Below are positions 53,603-61,466 of a stretch of DNA of 61,466 bases, in pieces. Both the position numbers and the translations under genes were made by a program. Under the pieces are notes generated by a model. The model ran no database searches, was not told where the DNA came from, and saw nothing but the letters and a program-made list of their open reading frames with translations. How positions within the stretch are numbered: the first letter of the stretch is position 1; each line of letters starts with the position of its first letter. Origin of the DNA: Streptosporangiaceae bacterium (lineage in GTDB: Bacteria > Actinomycetota > Actinomycetes > Streptosporangiales > Streptosporangiaceae); the NCBI GenBank assembly GCA_025934375.1, contig JAICYD010000027.1:1-61466 (forward strand). Direction: 5' to 3'.

Positions 53603-54787
53603 CTACCGGCGGCGGACCGTGACGAGGGCGCAAGCCCCGGCCAGCGCGGCCATCGCGGCGATCGACAACCGGGAGCCCAGGACCGCGGCCAGGACGCCGC
53701 CGGCCGCCATCCCCATCGCCGAGCCCAGGTTGTAGGCGGTATTGACCCACGCCCCGGCCTCGGCGTGCCGGCCTTCGGGGACGGCCGCGTCAACCAGCTG
53801 GTAGGTGGCGATCAGCGCGATGTCGGCGCACGCCCCGGCCAGCAGGAACGTCCCGCCCGCGACCAGCGGGAGGAACGCCAGCGCCGGGAGCGCGTAGCAC
53901 GCGGCCGAGGCGGCCGTCAGCATCCGGGGCCGCCCGCCGAGCGGCCCCCGCCAGTCGCGGCGCCCGTAGGCCAGCCCGCCCAGCACGCCGCCGACCGGGA
54001 ACAGCGCCAGGAGTATCCCCACGGTCACGGTACCCCAGGCGGCGACGACCGCGATCTCGACGCCGGAGACGGCGACCGCTATCGCCCAGGCCGGCAAGGT
54101 CAACCCCAAAAGGCCCCGCATGCCCAACGAGTCCCTGGTTCCTGCCTCATGCCCCCCTTCCGCCGGAATGCCCGCCCGGGCGCCCGCCGCCGCCCGCGCT
54201 AGCGGCCGGCTTCCCGCCAGCACTAGCGCGGCGCACGCGACCAGCGCGACCGGGGCGCCGGTGGCCTTGATGAGCATTCCGGCCAGGACCGGGCCGAGCG
54301 CGAAAGCGGTGGATTCCGCGGCCGTGTCCAGGCTCAGCGCGCGTTGCAGCAGTGCCCGGTCCGGTGCGAGCCTGCCCCACAGGGCGCGCATGACCGGCCC
54401 GACCGGGGGCGGGCACAGTCCCGCGAGAACGGCGAGGCCGATGGCGACGGCGGGGAGGCGGAGCGTGCTGGCCACCGCCACCCCGGTCAGCGCCACCGCG
54501 TATCCGCTGGCCAGGGCGACGAACGCGCGATGGTGGCGGACGATAAGCCGCGCTCGGGCGGGGCCGAGCAGCGCGACGCCCAGGCCGAACGCGCTCGCGG
54601 CGACTGCGGCGATGGCATACGACCCGGTGCTGTCGCGCAGGGTGATCAGAAGCGGCAGTCCCTGCAGGCCGTAGCACAGCCGGGCCTGGAGCGCGGCGGC
54701 GAACGGGGCACGGGCATGGGGGAGGGAAAGGACAGCACGGTAGGACGTAGGGGGCCGACGCGTGCCGCCCCGTTGGGGGCGTGACAT
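53603..54787 (-). CDS. MFS transporter
   Basis: The start at 54787 (MSRPQRGGTRRPP), with GGAGAA about 5 nt upstream, gives 394 residues and about 12 hydrophobic segments. Motifs include GLGVALLGPARARLI and GLCPPPVGPVMRALW. It is most like the actinobacterial MFS drug/metabolite exporters. A loop with Gly/Glu residues (GIPAEGGHEAG) lies near the middle. The substrate is unknown. It stands alone on the minus strand. Confidence 0.9.
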   Translation of the reverse strand: MSRPQRGGTRRPPTSYRAVLSLPHARAPFAAALQARLCYGLQGLPLLITLRDSTGSYAIAAVAASAFGLGVALLGPARARLIVRHHRAFVALASGYAVALTGVAVASTLRLPAVAIGLAVLAGLCPPPVGPVMRALWGRLAPDRALLQRALSLDTAAESTAFALGPVLAGMLIKATGAPVALVACAALVLAGSRPLARAAAGARAGIPAEGGHEAGTRDSLGMRGLLGLTLPAWAIAVAVSGVEIAVVAAWGTVTVGILLALFPVGGVLGGLAYGRRDWRGPLGGRPRMLTAASAACYALPALAFLPLVAGGTFLLAGACADIALIATYQLVDAAVPEGRHAEAGAWVNTAYNLGSAMGMAAGGVLAAVLGSRLSIAAMAALAGACALVTVRRR

Positions 54788-55152
54788 GGGAGTTCTCCGA
54801 GGTAAGGCGCGCAGGCGAGAAGGTTCGCGCGCGGGCACGACAGGCGGACGCTGGTGAGGGCGTCGCCTGTCAGTGCTGCTCGGAGTGATTCACGGGAACA
54901 AGTGTACGGGGTGTTCGGCTTGGCCGCGAGGCCTGGTTCTTCCTGGTCCTCGCCATCATCGGCTTCCTGCGCGGCCGCCACACTCCCGCCGCGATCGCGC
55001 TGCTGTCCGCCGCTGGTCCTGTGGCGGCACTACTGCGATCAGCGGCCCGTTTGGTGGGATGGGGCGGGTCAGCGGACCGGGAAACTATGTTAGCTTCCCG
55101 TCGTGGCGGGCCCAACCCCGTCGACGCGCTGCGGAAGTGACGGAGGATCCTG
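54788..55152. other. 365-bp intergenic region with a start-less hydrophobic frame
   Basis: Divergent region between the MFS and ACAD-like genes. One frame (54889-55140) encodes a membrane-like stretch EAWFFLVLAIIGFLRGRHTP and stops 12 nt before the next gene. It lacks any ATG, GTG or TTG before the hydrophobic part, so it is not called as a gene. No other feature is seen. Confidence 0.5.
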
Positions 55153-56373
55153 GTGGCTATCTCCAACCCCGACGCGATCGAAGTCACTCGCGGCGGGGAT
55201 GTCCCGCTCCTCGATATCGCGCGTTCCCTCGAGCCGCTGATCCGCGCGCACGCGCAAGCCCTTGATGAGGGCCGGATCCCGCCGCCGCTCGTCGAGGCGC
55301 TCTACGATGCCGGCGTCTTCAAGGCGATGCTCCCGCGGGAGGTCGGCGGCCTCGAAGCCGAGCCGGTCCAGTGGGCCCAGATGATCGAGGAGCTCGCGCG
55401 GATCAACGCCTCGGTCGGGTGGCTCGCGTTCATCCAGTCGGGGGTGGGGCTGACGTTCCTCGACCCCGAGCGGTTCGAGCGCTTCCGGGTGCGGGGCGGG
55501 GGGCGGCTGATCCTCGCGATGAACCTCGGCCGGATGGCGGGCAAGGCGGTCAGGGTCGAGGGCGGCTACCGCATCAGCGGCCGGTGGCCGTTCGCGAGCG
55601 GTTCGCCCTTCGCGACCTGGCTCGGCGGGATGTCGGTGGTCACCGACTCCGGCGGGACGCCCGTCGTGGACGCCGCCGGCCAGCCGCAGCGCCTGCTGGC
55701 GATATGGCCCGCTGACCAGGCGCGCCTCCTGGACACCTGGGATGGCCTCGGCCTGCGCGGCACGGGAAGCGGCGACATCGAGATATCCGACCTCTTCGTC
55801 CCCGACGAGCAGGTCAACCCCGGGTTCTACGGCGCGCCGGCCTACGACCGGGCGCTCTTCCGTATCAAGGAGATGCCGGAGGTGGGCCACGGGGCTCACG
55901 CGCTGGGCATTGCGTCGGCCGCGCTGGAGTCGTTCGTGGACGCCGTCAACATGAAGCCCCTGCCCGGGTCGACGCGGCACCTGGCGATGGGGCACATGCA
56001 GGCTCACCAGATCGCGTTCGCCCGGGCTGACGTCGCGATTCGCGCAGCGCGGGCACTTCTCCACGAGAGCGTGCGCGCCGCCTACGAGGATGCCAAGGCT
56101 CACCCCGAATTGTCCCTCGAACTGCGGGTTCGCCTGCGCGAGGCGAACGTTTTCGCCGTCCGGGCCGCGAAGGAAGCAGTCGGCCTCATTTTCGAGATGG
56201 CCGGATCGAGTGCCGTGTACCGGGGGCGCGTGATCGAGCAAGCGTTCCGCGACATCAATACCGCGGCCAACCACACCAACTACATGGAGACCGCCTACGC
56301 CGCGATCGGGTCCTACTTCCTGACCAGAGACCGCGCGGGCGGCCCCGAGATCGCCGGGCGGCCGTTCTTCTGA
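55153..56373 (+). CDS. Acyl-CoA-dehydrogenase-fold flavin monooxygenase/dehydrogenase
   Basis: GTG 55153 follows GGAGG at 7-nt spacing and gives 406 residues. The N-terminal helical domain (PLVEALYDAGVFKAMLPREV), middle beta domain (GGYRISGRWPFASGSPFATW) and C-terminal helices match group D flavin monooxygenases (HsaA/DszC/HpaB-like), which share the acyl-CoA dehydrogenase fold. Those enzymes take reduced flavin from a separate reductase, and none is adjacent. A true acyl-CoA dehydrogenase is the alternative. It is a single gene with its own promoter region. Confidence 0.87.
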   Translation: MAISNPDAIEVTRGGDVPLLDIARSLEPLIRAHAQALDEGRIPPPLVEALYDAGVFKAMLPREVGGLEAEPVQWAQMIEELARINASVGWLAFIQSGVGLTFLDPERFERFRVRGGGRLILAMNLGRMAGKAVRVEGGYRISGRWPFASGSPFATWLGGMSVVTDSGGTPVVDAAGQPQRLLAIWPADQARLLDTWDGLGLRGTGSGDIEISDLFVPDEQVNPGFYGAPAYDRALFRIKEMPEVGHGAHALGIASAALESFVDAVNMKPLPGSTRHLAMGHMQAHQIAFARADVAIRAARALLHESVRAAYEDAKAHPELSLELRVRLREANVFAVRAAKEAVGLIFEMAGSSAVYRGRVIEQAFRDINTAANHTNYMETAYAAIGSYFLTRDRAGGPEIAGRPFF

Positions 56374-56440
56374 CGAGCGCCCTACGGGTCAGATGGCAGC
56401 GGCCTCGCCTTGCCCGAGGTACCCGATCCGTCCTGCATGC

Positions 56441-57343
56441 TCATATCTCCTGGGCAGCCTGCTCGATGATGCGCGTGGTGGCCGCCGGGGTCAGCGCCTC
56501 GCCGCTGAGCCGGTCCATGACTTCCAGGTAGTGCTCCACGTCCGGGCGCTGCTCTAGGTACATGGCACTGGTCAGGTGCTCGATGAAGACCACGTCGGGC
56601 AAGTCCCGCTCCCGGAAGCGCAGCAGGTTGAATGACCCGCTCTCGCCCGCGTGGCCGCTGCGGGCGAACGGCACCACCTGGATCGTCACGTGCGGCATCA
56701 TGGACACTTCGATGAGGCGGCTGAGCTGGGCGCGCATCACCGCCGCGCCGCCGACCGGACGGCGCAGGACGGACTCGTCCATGACCGACCAGATCCGAGG
56801 CGAATCCTGCCTGATGAGCAGGTCCTGTCGCTTGAGGCGCAAGGCCACCCGGTCCTCGACCTCGCCGTGGGGTGCGGTTTGGAAGCCGAGCCTGATGACG
56901 GCGCGGGCGTAGTCCTCCGTCTGGAAGAGGACGTTGGCGAACTGGATGTCGTAGCTGCGGATAGTGGAGGCCGCTGACTCCAGCCCGAGGTAAGGCTCGA
57001 GCCAGTCGGGCAGCACGTCACTGTACTTCGCCCACCAGTCCGGCTTGCTGGACTCCGTGGCCAGCGTGAGGAATCTCGATCGCACCTGCTCGTCGGCCAC
57101 GCCGTACAAGGAGAGAAGGTCCGCCACGTCGCGGACCTTGAACCTGACGCGGCCGGTCTCCAGGCGGCTGATCTTCGACCTGGACGCCCTGATCGCCTGC
57201 CCGGCTCGGTTGGGCGTGATGTCGGCGTCCTCACGGAGGCGACGCAACTGGGCGCCGAGGAGCATGCGCAAGACGATGGCGTCAACAGGCGCATCCGCGG
57301 GACCGGGAAACGGCCGCCCGCTGCCCGGCGTGCCAGTACTCAT
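56441..57343 (-). CDS. XRE-family regulator with DUF5753 (no adjacent DUF397 gene)
   Basis: The start at 57343 (MSTGTPGSGRPFPGPAD), with GGAG about 6 nt upstream, gives 300 residues. The N-terminal HTH (LRRLREDADITPNRAGQAIR, SRSKISRLETGRVRFKVRDV) is followed by the DUF5753 domain (LEPYLGLESAASTIRSYD, VIQVVPFARSGHAGESGSFN-type). Such regulators in actinobacteria usually sit beside a small DUF397 gene; none is present within the 67 bp downstream or upstream. Targets are unknown. Confidence 0.9.
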   Translation of the reverse strand: MSTGTPGSGRPFPGPADAPVDAIVLRMLLGAQLRRLREDADITPNRAGQAIRASRSKISRLETGRVRFKVRDVADLLSLYGVADEQVRSRFLTLATESSKPDWWAKYSDVLPDWLEPYLGLESAASTIRSYDIQFANVLFQTEDYARAVIRLGFQTAPHGEVEDRVALRLKRQDLLIRQDSPRIWSVMDESVLRRPVGGAAVMRAQLSRLIEVSMMPHVTIQVVPFARSGHAGESGSFNLLRFRERDLPDVVFIEHLTSAMYLEQRPDVEHYLEVMDRLSGEALTPAATTRIIEQAAQEI

Positions 57344-57661
57344 CGTTGCTCCGATGCCGATGGACCGCTGCCCTATGCTAACGGGCCACGCACTCACCGC
57401 ATCGTGTCGCGCCCCTTCCACATACTACGAGACGGCGTGCACGTCCGCATCGGACTGTAGAGGTTCGATGCGGCGCGCGAGTATTGCGCCGCATTGGGCA
57501 CGCAGTATTACCTCCCAGCACTTTCAGAGGCGAAATAGATGTGACTCACGTCACCGCATTCGTCCCGGAGGCGGCCCGGCCGATGTTACGCTCAGCCGGG
57601 AGTTCGGCACATCCAGTGCTGGAAACGCCAGCCGGTGACCAGCTCTTATCGGAGCGTGAGC
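57344..57661. other. 318-bp divergent promoter region with inverted repeat
   Basis: The region separates the divergent XRE regulator and secreted-protein genes. Besides the IR at 57468-57494, the only notable items are an AT-rich patch (about 57500-57545) and the RBS of the secreted protein. Small open frames are antisense shadows. Confidence 0.6.
57468..57494. promoter_or_regulatory. 9-bp-arm inverted repeat, candidate operator
   Basis: ATGCGGCGC (57468-57476) and GCGCCGCAT (57486-57494) are perfect arms around a 9-nt spacer, between the XRE gene and the secreted-protein gene. A candidate XRE operator by position. Confidence 0.6.
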
Positions 57662-59377
57662 ATGAAGCTCTTGCGAACCGTCTCCATCTCCGGAAGCTTG
57701 TGCGTGGCCGGGGCGATGCTCACCGGGGCCACCGCCTCGACGGCCGCGGGCGCGGTAAACGCCGCCGCGGCGAGTCCCCACGCGGCCATTAACTGCGAGT
57801 ACAGCCTGTGTGCCGAAGTGGCCAACTCGGCGGACGTCTTCGGCAACGAGTACGTCGGTCATGATGAGCCATCGACGGTTTTCTACTCCCATGTGCCGGG
57901 TGCGGGCAATCACATGACATACTCGATGCGGTTGCCACGCGACCCCTCGCCGGCTAACCCGAATACGCCGGGTAAGTCCTATCAGTTCGAGCTTAATGGC
58001 TCGATCTGGCTCGGAATGGCCCTGTGCGCCACGCAGTCCTACCCGGAGCAGGTGTCGACTTGCACGCCCGACAGCGACAGCAACATCGTCGACCCGGCCG
58101 TCTCGCCGAAGCACCCGGGTACCGCGTTCGTGGAGCTCCAGTTTTACCCGCCCGGGTGGATACCCTGGCCGACCTGGCAGGTCGCGGTGGGGGCGAGCGG
58201 CTGTGACCCCACTAGGTGGTGTGCCGCGATGAACATCTTCAGCGTGGCCGAGGACCCGGTCGCCGGGACCACGCTGAACGCGACCTGCGCCTCCAGGGTC
58301 GGCGTCGAATACGTCAATTTCGCGTTCGTGACCAAGAACGGCCGGACGTCGTCTCCCGCCAATCCGGTCCAGTCCACGACGGCCACGTTCACCCCGGATC
58401 CGAAGAACGGCCTGTTGATGAACTCCGGCGACAACCTCACGGTGTCCCTCAGAGACACGCCGCAGGGGCTGCGGGCGTCTATCAACGACCTGTCGAGCGG
58501 CCAGAGCGGGTCGATGACCGCCAGCGCGGCCAACGGGTTCGGCCAGGTCCAGTACGACCCGACCGGGACCAGCTGCGTCAACCTCCCGTACAACTTCCAC
58601 CCGATGTACTCCACCTCATCGGAGCAGACCCGGGTCATCTGGGCCGCGCACACGTACAACATCGCCTTCACCAGTGAGATAGGGCACTTCGAGAACTGCA
58701 ACGGCCCGAACCCCATACCGGCCACCCCGTTCGGGCTGGACCCCAGCGGCAACCCGGTCACCTGCCCAGCGGGCGACACCGAGGGATTCGGAAGCAACAC
58801 GTCCCCGACCGACGCCGATGACGACTTCTGCTTCCCGGGGTCCGCGGCGATGCGCATCCACATCAACGGCTGCACGGATACCAACGTGGGATTCGACAGC
58901 CTCGCCTACCAGCCCGTCTGGCCCGATGGGAACCGGGCGCTGCACCCGGCGCCCATCTTGTTCTCCAGCCCGCGAACCGGGCCCGGCGACCGGGTCAACT
59001 ACTCGCGGGTGGCGTTCGAGGCGAACTTGCCGCGAATCGAGACCAACACGTGCAACCGGTCCACCGGAGCGGGCTGCACCCTGATCCCGACCACGGACAA
59101 GGGCACCCCGGCCGCGTTCTACCCGTTCTTCAGCGCGTTCCGGCACGGTGTCCCCGATCAGCGCGGTGTCCCCGATAAGCAGCGCGACGGCGGCTGTAAG
59201 TGGGCATTCGGCAACGACCTGCGGGGCGCGACCGACTTCGGACGCAACGCGCAATACGGATCGCTGCTGACCTCTACCTACCTGGCATTCGGCGGGGGAG
59301 GGGCGACCACCAACCTGATCAACAACTTCCGCCAGATCATGTCGAACCCGTGCCTGGCCGGAGGGAACCACTTCTAG
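57662..59377 (+). CDS. Large secreted protein of unknown function
   Basis: ATG 57662, with GGAG about 8 nt upstream, gives 571 residues. A signal peptide (MKLLRTVSISGSLCVAGAML then GATASTAAGAVNAAAAS) precedes a Cys-containing beta-rich body with AINCEYSLCAEVANSADVFG, CSASRVGV-like and FENCNGPNP segments and many paired Cys. The C-terminal part has WPDGNRALHPAPILFSSP and CKWAFGNDLRGATDFG. A short GVPDQRGVPDK duplication is visible. I do not recognise the fold; an enzyme or substrate-binding role on plant or soil polymers would fit the nearby xylanase. It ends at a strong hairpin terminator. Confidence 0.8.
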   Translation: MKLLRTVSISGSLCVAGAMLTGATASTAAGAVNAAAASPHAAINCEYSLCAEVANSADVFGNEYVGHDEPSTVFYSHVPGAGNHMTYSMRLPRDPSPANPNTPGKSYQFELNGSIWLGMALCATQSYPEQVSTCTPDSDSNIVDPAVSPKHPGTAFVELQFYPPGWIPWPTWQVAVGASGCDPTRWCAAMNIFSVAEDPVAGTTLNATCASRVGVEYVNFAFVTKNGRTSSPANPVQSTTATFTPDPKNGLLMNSGDNLTVSLRDTPQGLRASINDLSSGQSGSMTASAANGFGQVQYDPTGTSCVNLPYNFHPMYSTSSEQTRVIWAAHTYNIAFTSEIGHFENCNGPNPIPATPFGLDPSGNPVTCPAGDTEGFGSNTSPTDADDDFCFPGSAAMRIHINGCTDTNVGFDSLAYQPVWPDGNRALHPAPILFSSPRTGPGDRVNYSRVAFEANLPRIETNTCNRSTGAGCTLIPTTDKGTPAAFYPFFSAFRHGVPDQRGVPDKQRDGGCKWAFGNDLRGATDFGRNAQYGSLLTSTYLAFGGGGATTNLINNFRQIMSNPCLAGGNHF

Positions 59378-59401
59378 CAGCCGATAGCGTTACGCCGGGT
59401 T

Positions 59402-59431
59402 CCGGGGCCAGGACAACCGTCCTGGCCCCGG
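59402..59431 (+). terminator. Strong hairpin terminator, 13-bp perfect stem
   Basis: CCGGGGCCAGGAC (59402-59414) pairs fully with GTCCTGGCCCCGG (59419-59431) around a 4-nt loop, 24 nt after the secreted-protein stop. Confidence 0.85.
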
Positions 59432-59471
59432 CCTGATTCGCGCTTGCCCTATCTATGGGAGGCTTCCTGCC

Positions 59472-60354
59472 GTGTCGTCACTGCTTGCCGCGAACGCGTC
59501 GTTGGAGCGGCTCTACACGGGCACCGAATGGGGAGAGGGGCCAGTCTGGCTGCCCGAGGCGCGCGCCCTGCGGTGGAGCGACATCCCCAACAACCGGATC
59601 CTGCAGTATCACGCCGACGACGGCCGGACCGTCGTCTACCGCGAAAACGCTGAGTTCACCAATGGCCGCACGCTCGACCGCGACGGTGCCGTCGTGCAGT
59701 GCTCGCACGGCCGTCGCGCCGTCGAGCGGGAGGTCGGCGGGGAGGTAACCGTGCTCGTTGACCACTGGCAGGGCCGACGGCTGAATTCACCGAATGATGT
59801 CGTGGTCGCCGCGGACGGATCGATCTGGTTCACCGATCCGCCCTACGGCATTCTCTCCGATTACGAGGGCCGGACCGCGGACCCCGAATACGACGGCTGC
59901 TACGTGTTCCGGTTCAGCGAGGACCGCGACGAGCTCACCGCGGTGGTGACCGACATGGTCCATCCGAACGGCCTGGCCTTCACCCCCGACGAGCGGGTCC
60001 TGTATGTCTCCGACACCGGATGGGTGCGCGACAAGTCCGACCCCCGGCACATCCGGGCCTATGACGTCGTGGACGGCGCGTGCGTGAACGGACGGGTCTT
60101 CGCCGAGGTCGACGAGGGCTGGCCGGACGGTTTCCGGGTGGATGAGGCCGGGCGGGTATGGAGCTCGGCGGGGGGAGGGCGTGCGGGTGTTCGCGCCCGA
60201 CGGTGAGTTGCTCGCGCGCATCCCGGTGCCAGAACGGGTCGGGAACCTCTGCTTCGGTGGCCCCGACGGCGCAGACCTCTATATCGCCGCGACGTCCAGC
60301 CTCTACCGGATCACGACGGTGACCCGCGACGCCCGGCGCCCGCCTCCCGTGTGA
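59472..60354 (+). pseudogene. SMP-30/gluconolactonase-like beta-propeller, frameshifted
   Basis: The N-terminal part (MSSLLAANASLERLYTGTEW) follows the SMP-30 propeller: GEGPVWLPEARALRWSDIPN, NSPNDVVVAADGSIWFTDPPYG, HPNGLAFTPDERVLYVSDTG and WPDGFRVDEAGRVWSSA. At the G-run 60170-60175 (6 Gs where 5 keep the frame) translation shifts and stops at 60206. The correct continuation, GEGVRVFAPDGELLARIPVP then NLCFGGPDGADLYIAA, resumes in another frame to 60354. A single extra G restores nothing else, so either a homopolymer sequencing error or a recent inactivation explains it. Intact, it would be a lactonase of about 293 residues. Confidence 0.85.
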
Positions 60355-60436
60355 GCTGAAGGCCCGCGGCCTTGCTTCGCTCAATGTGATCTTTCCTTTT
60401 ACTAAAGGAATCCGGCATTCTGGTTGCCCCCAAGAA

Positions 60437-60451
60437 GCCGAAACTTTCGGC
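60437..60451. promoter_or_regulatory. CGAAA-n-TTTCG box upstream of GH11 gene
   Basis: GCCGAAACTTTCGGC, perfect 7-bp arms around one base, about 190 nt upstream of the xylanase start. Matches the GAAA-n-TTTC element of xylanase promoters in Streptomyces; the regulator is not in the window. Confidence 0.65.
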
Positions 60452-60556
60452 CTGCAATACGGGCTCATGAAACTTCCTCAGTGAATTCATGGCGCATGCA
60501 TGATTCGGTGTCCGGTAAGTGCCCTGTGGCCAGCGAGTATACCTGTCGGCTGATTT

Positions 60557-60568
60557 CGAAATATTTCG
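60557..60568. promoter_or_regulatory. CGAAATATTTCG palindrome upstream of GH11 gene
   Basis: A perfect 12-bp palindrome, a two-base-spaced variant of the CGAAA/TTTCG box, about 70 nt before the xylanase ATG, where it could overlap the promoter. Confidence 0.6.
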
Positions 60569-60637
60569 GATATGTTGACCGGCCGGTGTCGCCAAAGCAT
60601 GATGCGGCCATCGCGACCAAAGGGAAGAAGCACTCGC

Positions 60638-61466
60638 ATGAATGACCCATCGGCCCAGCCGAAACGCCGCGGCCTCGCCCGGCTGCTATTCGGCGGCGTC
60701 ATCGCCGTGATCCTCGCCGTCGTCACCGCGGCGATCTTGCCTGGCGTCGCCAGGGCCGCCGCCATCTGCGGCGTCCAGAGTGGCACTAACGGCGGCATGT
60801 ACTACCAGATGTGGAACAACGGCCAGGGGTCGGCCTGCATCACGCTGAACTCGCCCAGCAGCTACTCAAGCACCTGGAGCGGCATCGGCGACTTCGTCGC
60901 CGGCGTTGGCTGGAACCCTGGCACCACCACCACCAAGAACTTCACGGCCAGCCTCAGCGCCTCTGGCGGCACCAACCTGGTGTCGCTGTACGGCTGGTCA
61001 ACCAGCCCGCTGGTTGAGTACTACGTCATGGAGGACTACGTGGGCTCTCCGCCCACCGCCGGGACCTTCATGGGCACGGTCACCAGCGACGGCGGCACCT
61101 ACAACATCTACGAGCACCAGCAGGTCAATCAGCCCTCCATCCAGGGCACCACGACCTTCGAGCAGTACCTGGCGATCCGCACCGCGCCCACCAGCAGCGC
61201 GACGATCACCTTCCAGAACTTCGTCAACGCGTGGGCCAGCCACGGCATGAACCTCGGCACGATGAACTACCAGATCATGGCGACGGAGGCCTTCGGCGGC
61301 GGCAGCGGTAACTCCAGCGTCACCGTCAGCCAGGGTTCCTCCAGCGCCGGCAACACGGTCACGGTGACGAACCCGGGCAGCCAGTCCGGGACGGTCGGCA
61401 CGGCGGCCAGCGTCCAGGTCCGCGCCACCGACTCCGGCGGCGCCGCGCTCACCTACAGCGCCACCG
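60638..61466 (+). CDS. Secreted GH11 endo-1,4-beta-xylanase (3' end cut by window)
   Basis: From ATG 60638 (AGGGAAG about 11 nt upstream) the open frame runs 276 codons to the window end. A signal peptide with KRRGLARLLFGG (possibly Tat-type) ends near GVARAAA. The GH11 jelly-roll follows: NGGMYYQMWNNGQGSA, WSGIGDFVAGVGWNPG, nucleophile region PLVEYYVMEDYVGSPP, and acid/base region NYQIMATEAFGGGSGNSS. It cleaves internal xylan bonds outside the cell. After about 225 residues a Gly/Ser linker leads into an Ig-like or binding domain (NPGSQSGTVGTAASVQVRAT) that continues beyond the window. Confidence 0.95.
   Translation, partial: MNDPSAQPKRRGLARLLFGGVIAVILAVVTAAILPGVARAAAICGVQSGTNGGMYYQMWNNGQGSACITLNSPSSYSSTWSGIGDFVAGVGWNPGTTTTKNFTASLSASGGTNLVSLYGWSTSPLVEYYVMEDYVGSPPTAGTFMGTVTSDGGTYNIYEHQQVNQPSIQGTTTFEQYLAIRTAPTSSATITFQNFVNAWASHGMNLGTMNYQIMATEAFGGGSGNSSVTVSQGSSSAGNTVTVTNPGSQSGTVGTAASVQVRATDSGGAALTYSAT

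Larger units (their letters stand above)
60355..60637. other. Xylanase upstream region with inverted repeats
   Basis: It contains TTCCTTT-tact-AAAGGAA (60393-60410), a 7-bp-stem hairpin that could end the SMP-30 transcript; GCCGAAACTTTCGGC (60437-60451), a perfect 7-bp-arm palindrome with one central base; a weaker GAAACTTCC at about 60469; and CGAAATATTTCG (60557-60568), a perfect palindrome. The GAAA-n-TTTC pattern matches inverted repeats described (from memory) in Streptomyces xylanase promoters. Small open frames here carry no family signature. Confidence 0.7.

Noticed and set aside
54889..55140. Small membrane protein before the ACAD-like gene
   Set aside because: Hydrophobic and well placed, but no ATG, GTG or TTG precedes the hydrophobic segment; could be a remnant.
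60393..60410. AAAGGAA hairpin as an operator
   Set aside because: Placed right after the SMP-30 stop and AT-rich stem; a weak terminator is simpler.
60424..60645. 73-codon open frame before the xylanase
   Set aside because: It spans the palindromic boxes and overlaps the xylanase start; no family features.

Overview
The window reads as high-GC actinobacterial chromosome. GTG and occasional TTG starts are common, many genes overlap by 4 nt (ATGA or GTGA), and the gene content is typically actinobacterial: a PIG-L deacetylase of the mycothiol type, an F420-type (DDN-like) enzyme, PPK2, part of a cvn conservon, an XRE/DUF5753 regulator, a DUF3052 protein, an LpqY-SugABC-type importer and a secreted GH11 xylanase. 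A soil, Streptosporangiales- or Streptomyces-like organism fits; this is inference. No rRNA, tRNA, transposase or CRISPR array was recognised.

Layout. 1-5766: a partial hypothetical gene running into a 142-bp perfect palindrome at the left edge, a PIG-L deacetylase, an NfeD/flotillin membrane pair, an FAD monooxygenase and a lipid-kinase-family gene. 5850-12848: carbon metabolism (pgi-gnd-zwf, malQ, ppk2), all on the minus strand. 12893-14521: enoyl-CoA hydratase and SDR. 14522-15144: a non-coding block with a degenerate repeat array of about 32-nt period, a short direct repeat and hairpins. 15145-18012: a disulfide-oxidoreductase flavoenzyme and fumC. 18036-19873: a DyP peroxidase with a C-terminal encapsulin-targeting peptide, overlapping an encapsulin shell gene. 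20063-25619: a LacI regulator with a perfect operator, followed by a four-gene sugar ABC importer that most resembles the trehalose system LpqY-SugABC. 25585-29215: a ParB-like/metallophosphoesterase/small-membrane-protein cluster and a GH13 glucosidase. 29247-31815: cydAB, with no stop codon in the cydA frame.

31872-34945 holds two regulator/enzyme pairs with palindromic operators (MarR/DDN-like, Lrp/hppD). 35070-40108: two tandem AfsR/LuxR-type ATPase regulators. 40208-44941: sqdB, then a roadblock protein and a nitrate-sensor-type histidine kinase (conservon genes A and B only). 45376-49160: a heterodimeric ABC exporter in which one subunit has lost the Walker A lysine. 49233-54787: DUF3052, a Ser/Thr kinase with a beta-propeller, a flavoprotein, a DUF2993 protein and an MFS transporter. 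55153-61466: an acyl-CoA-dehydrogenase-like monooxygenase, an XRE regulator, a large secreted unknown protein, a frameshifted SMP-30 gene and a 3'-truncated GH11 xylanase preceded by GAAA-n-TTTC-type inverted repeats.

The points most worth following are the DyP-encapsulin nanocompartment, the repeat array at 14656-14880, the degenerate ABC exporter, the shortened conservon beside sqdB, and the xylanase promoter boxes. Several oddities (terminal palindrome, cydA without stop, SMP-30 frameshift) may be assembly or base-calling errors and should be checked against reads first.
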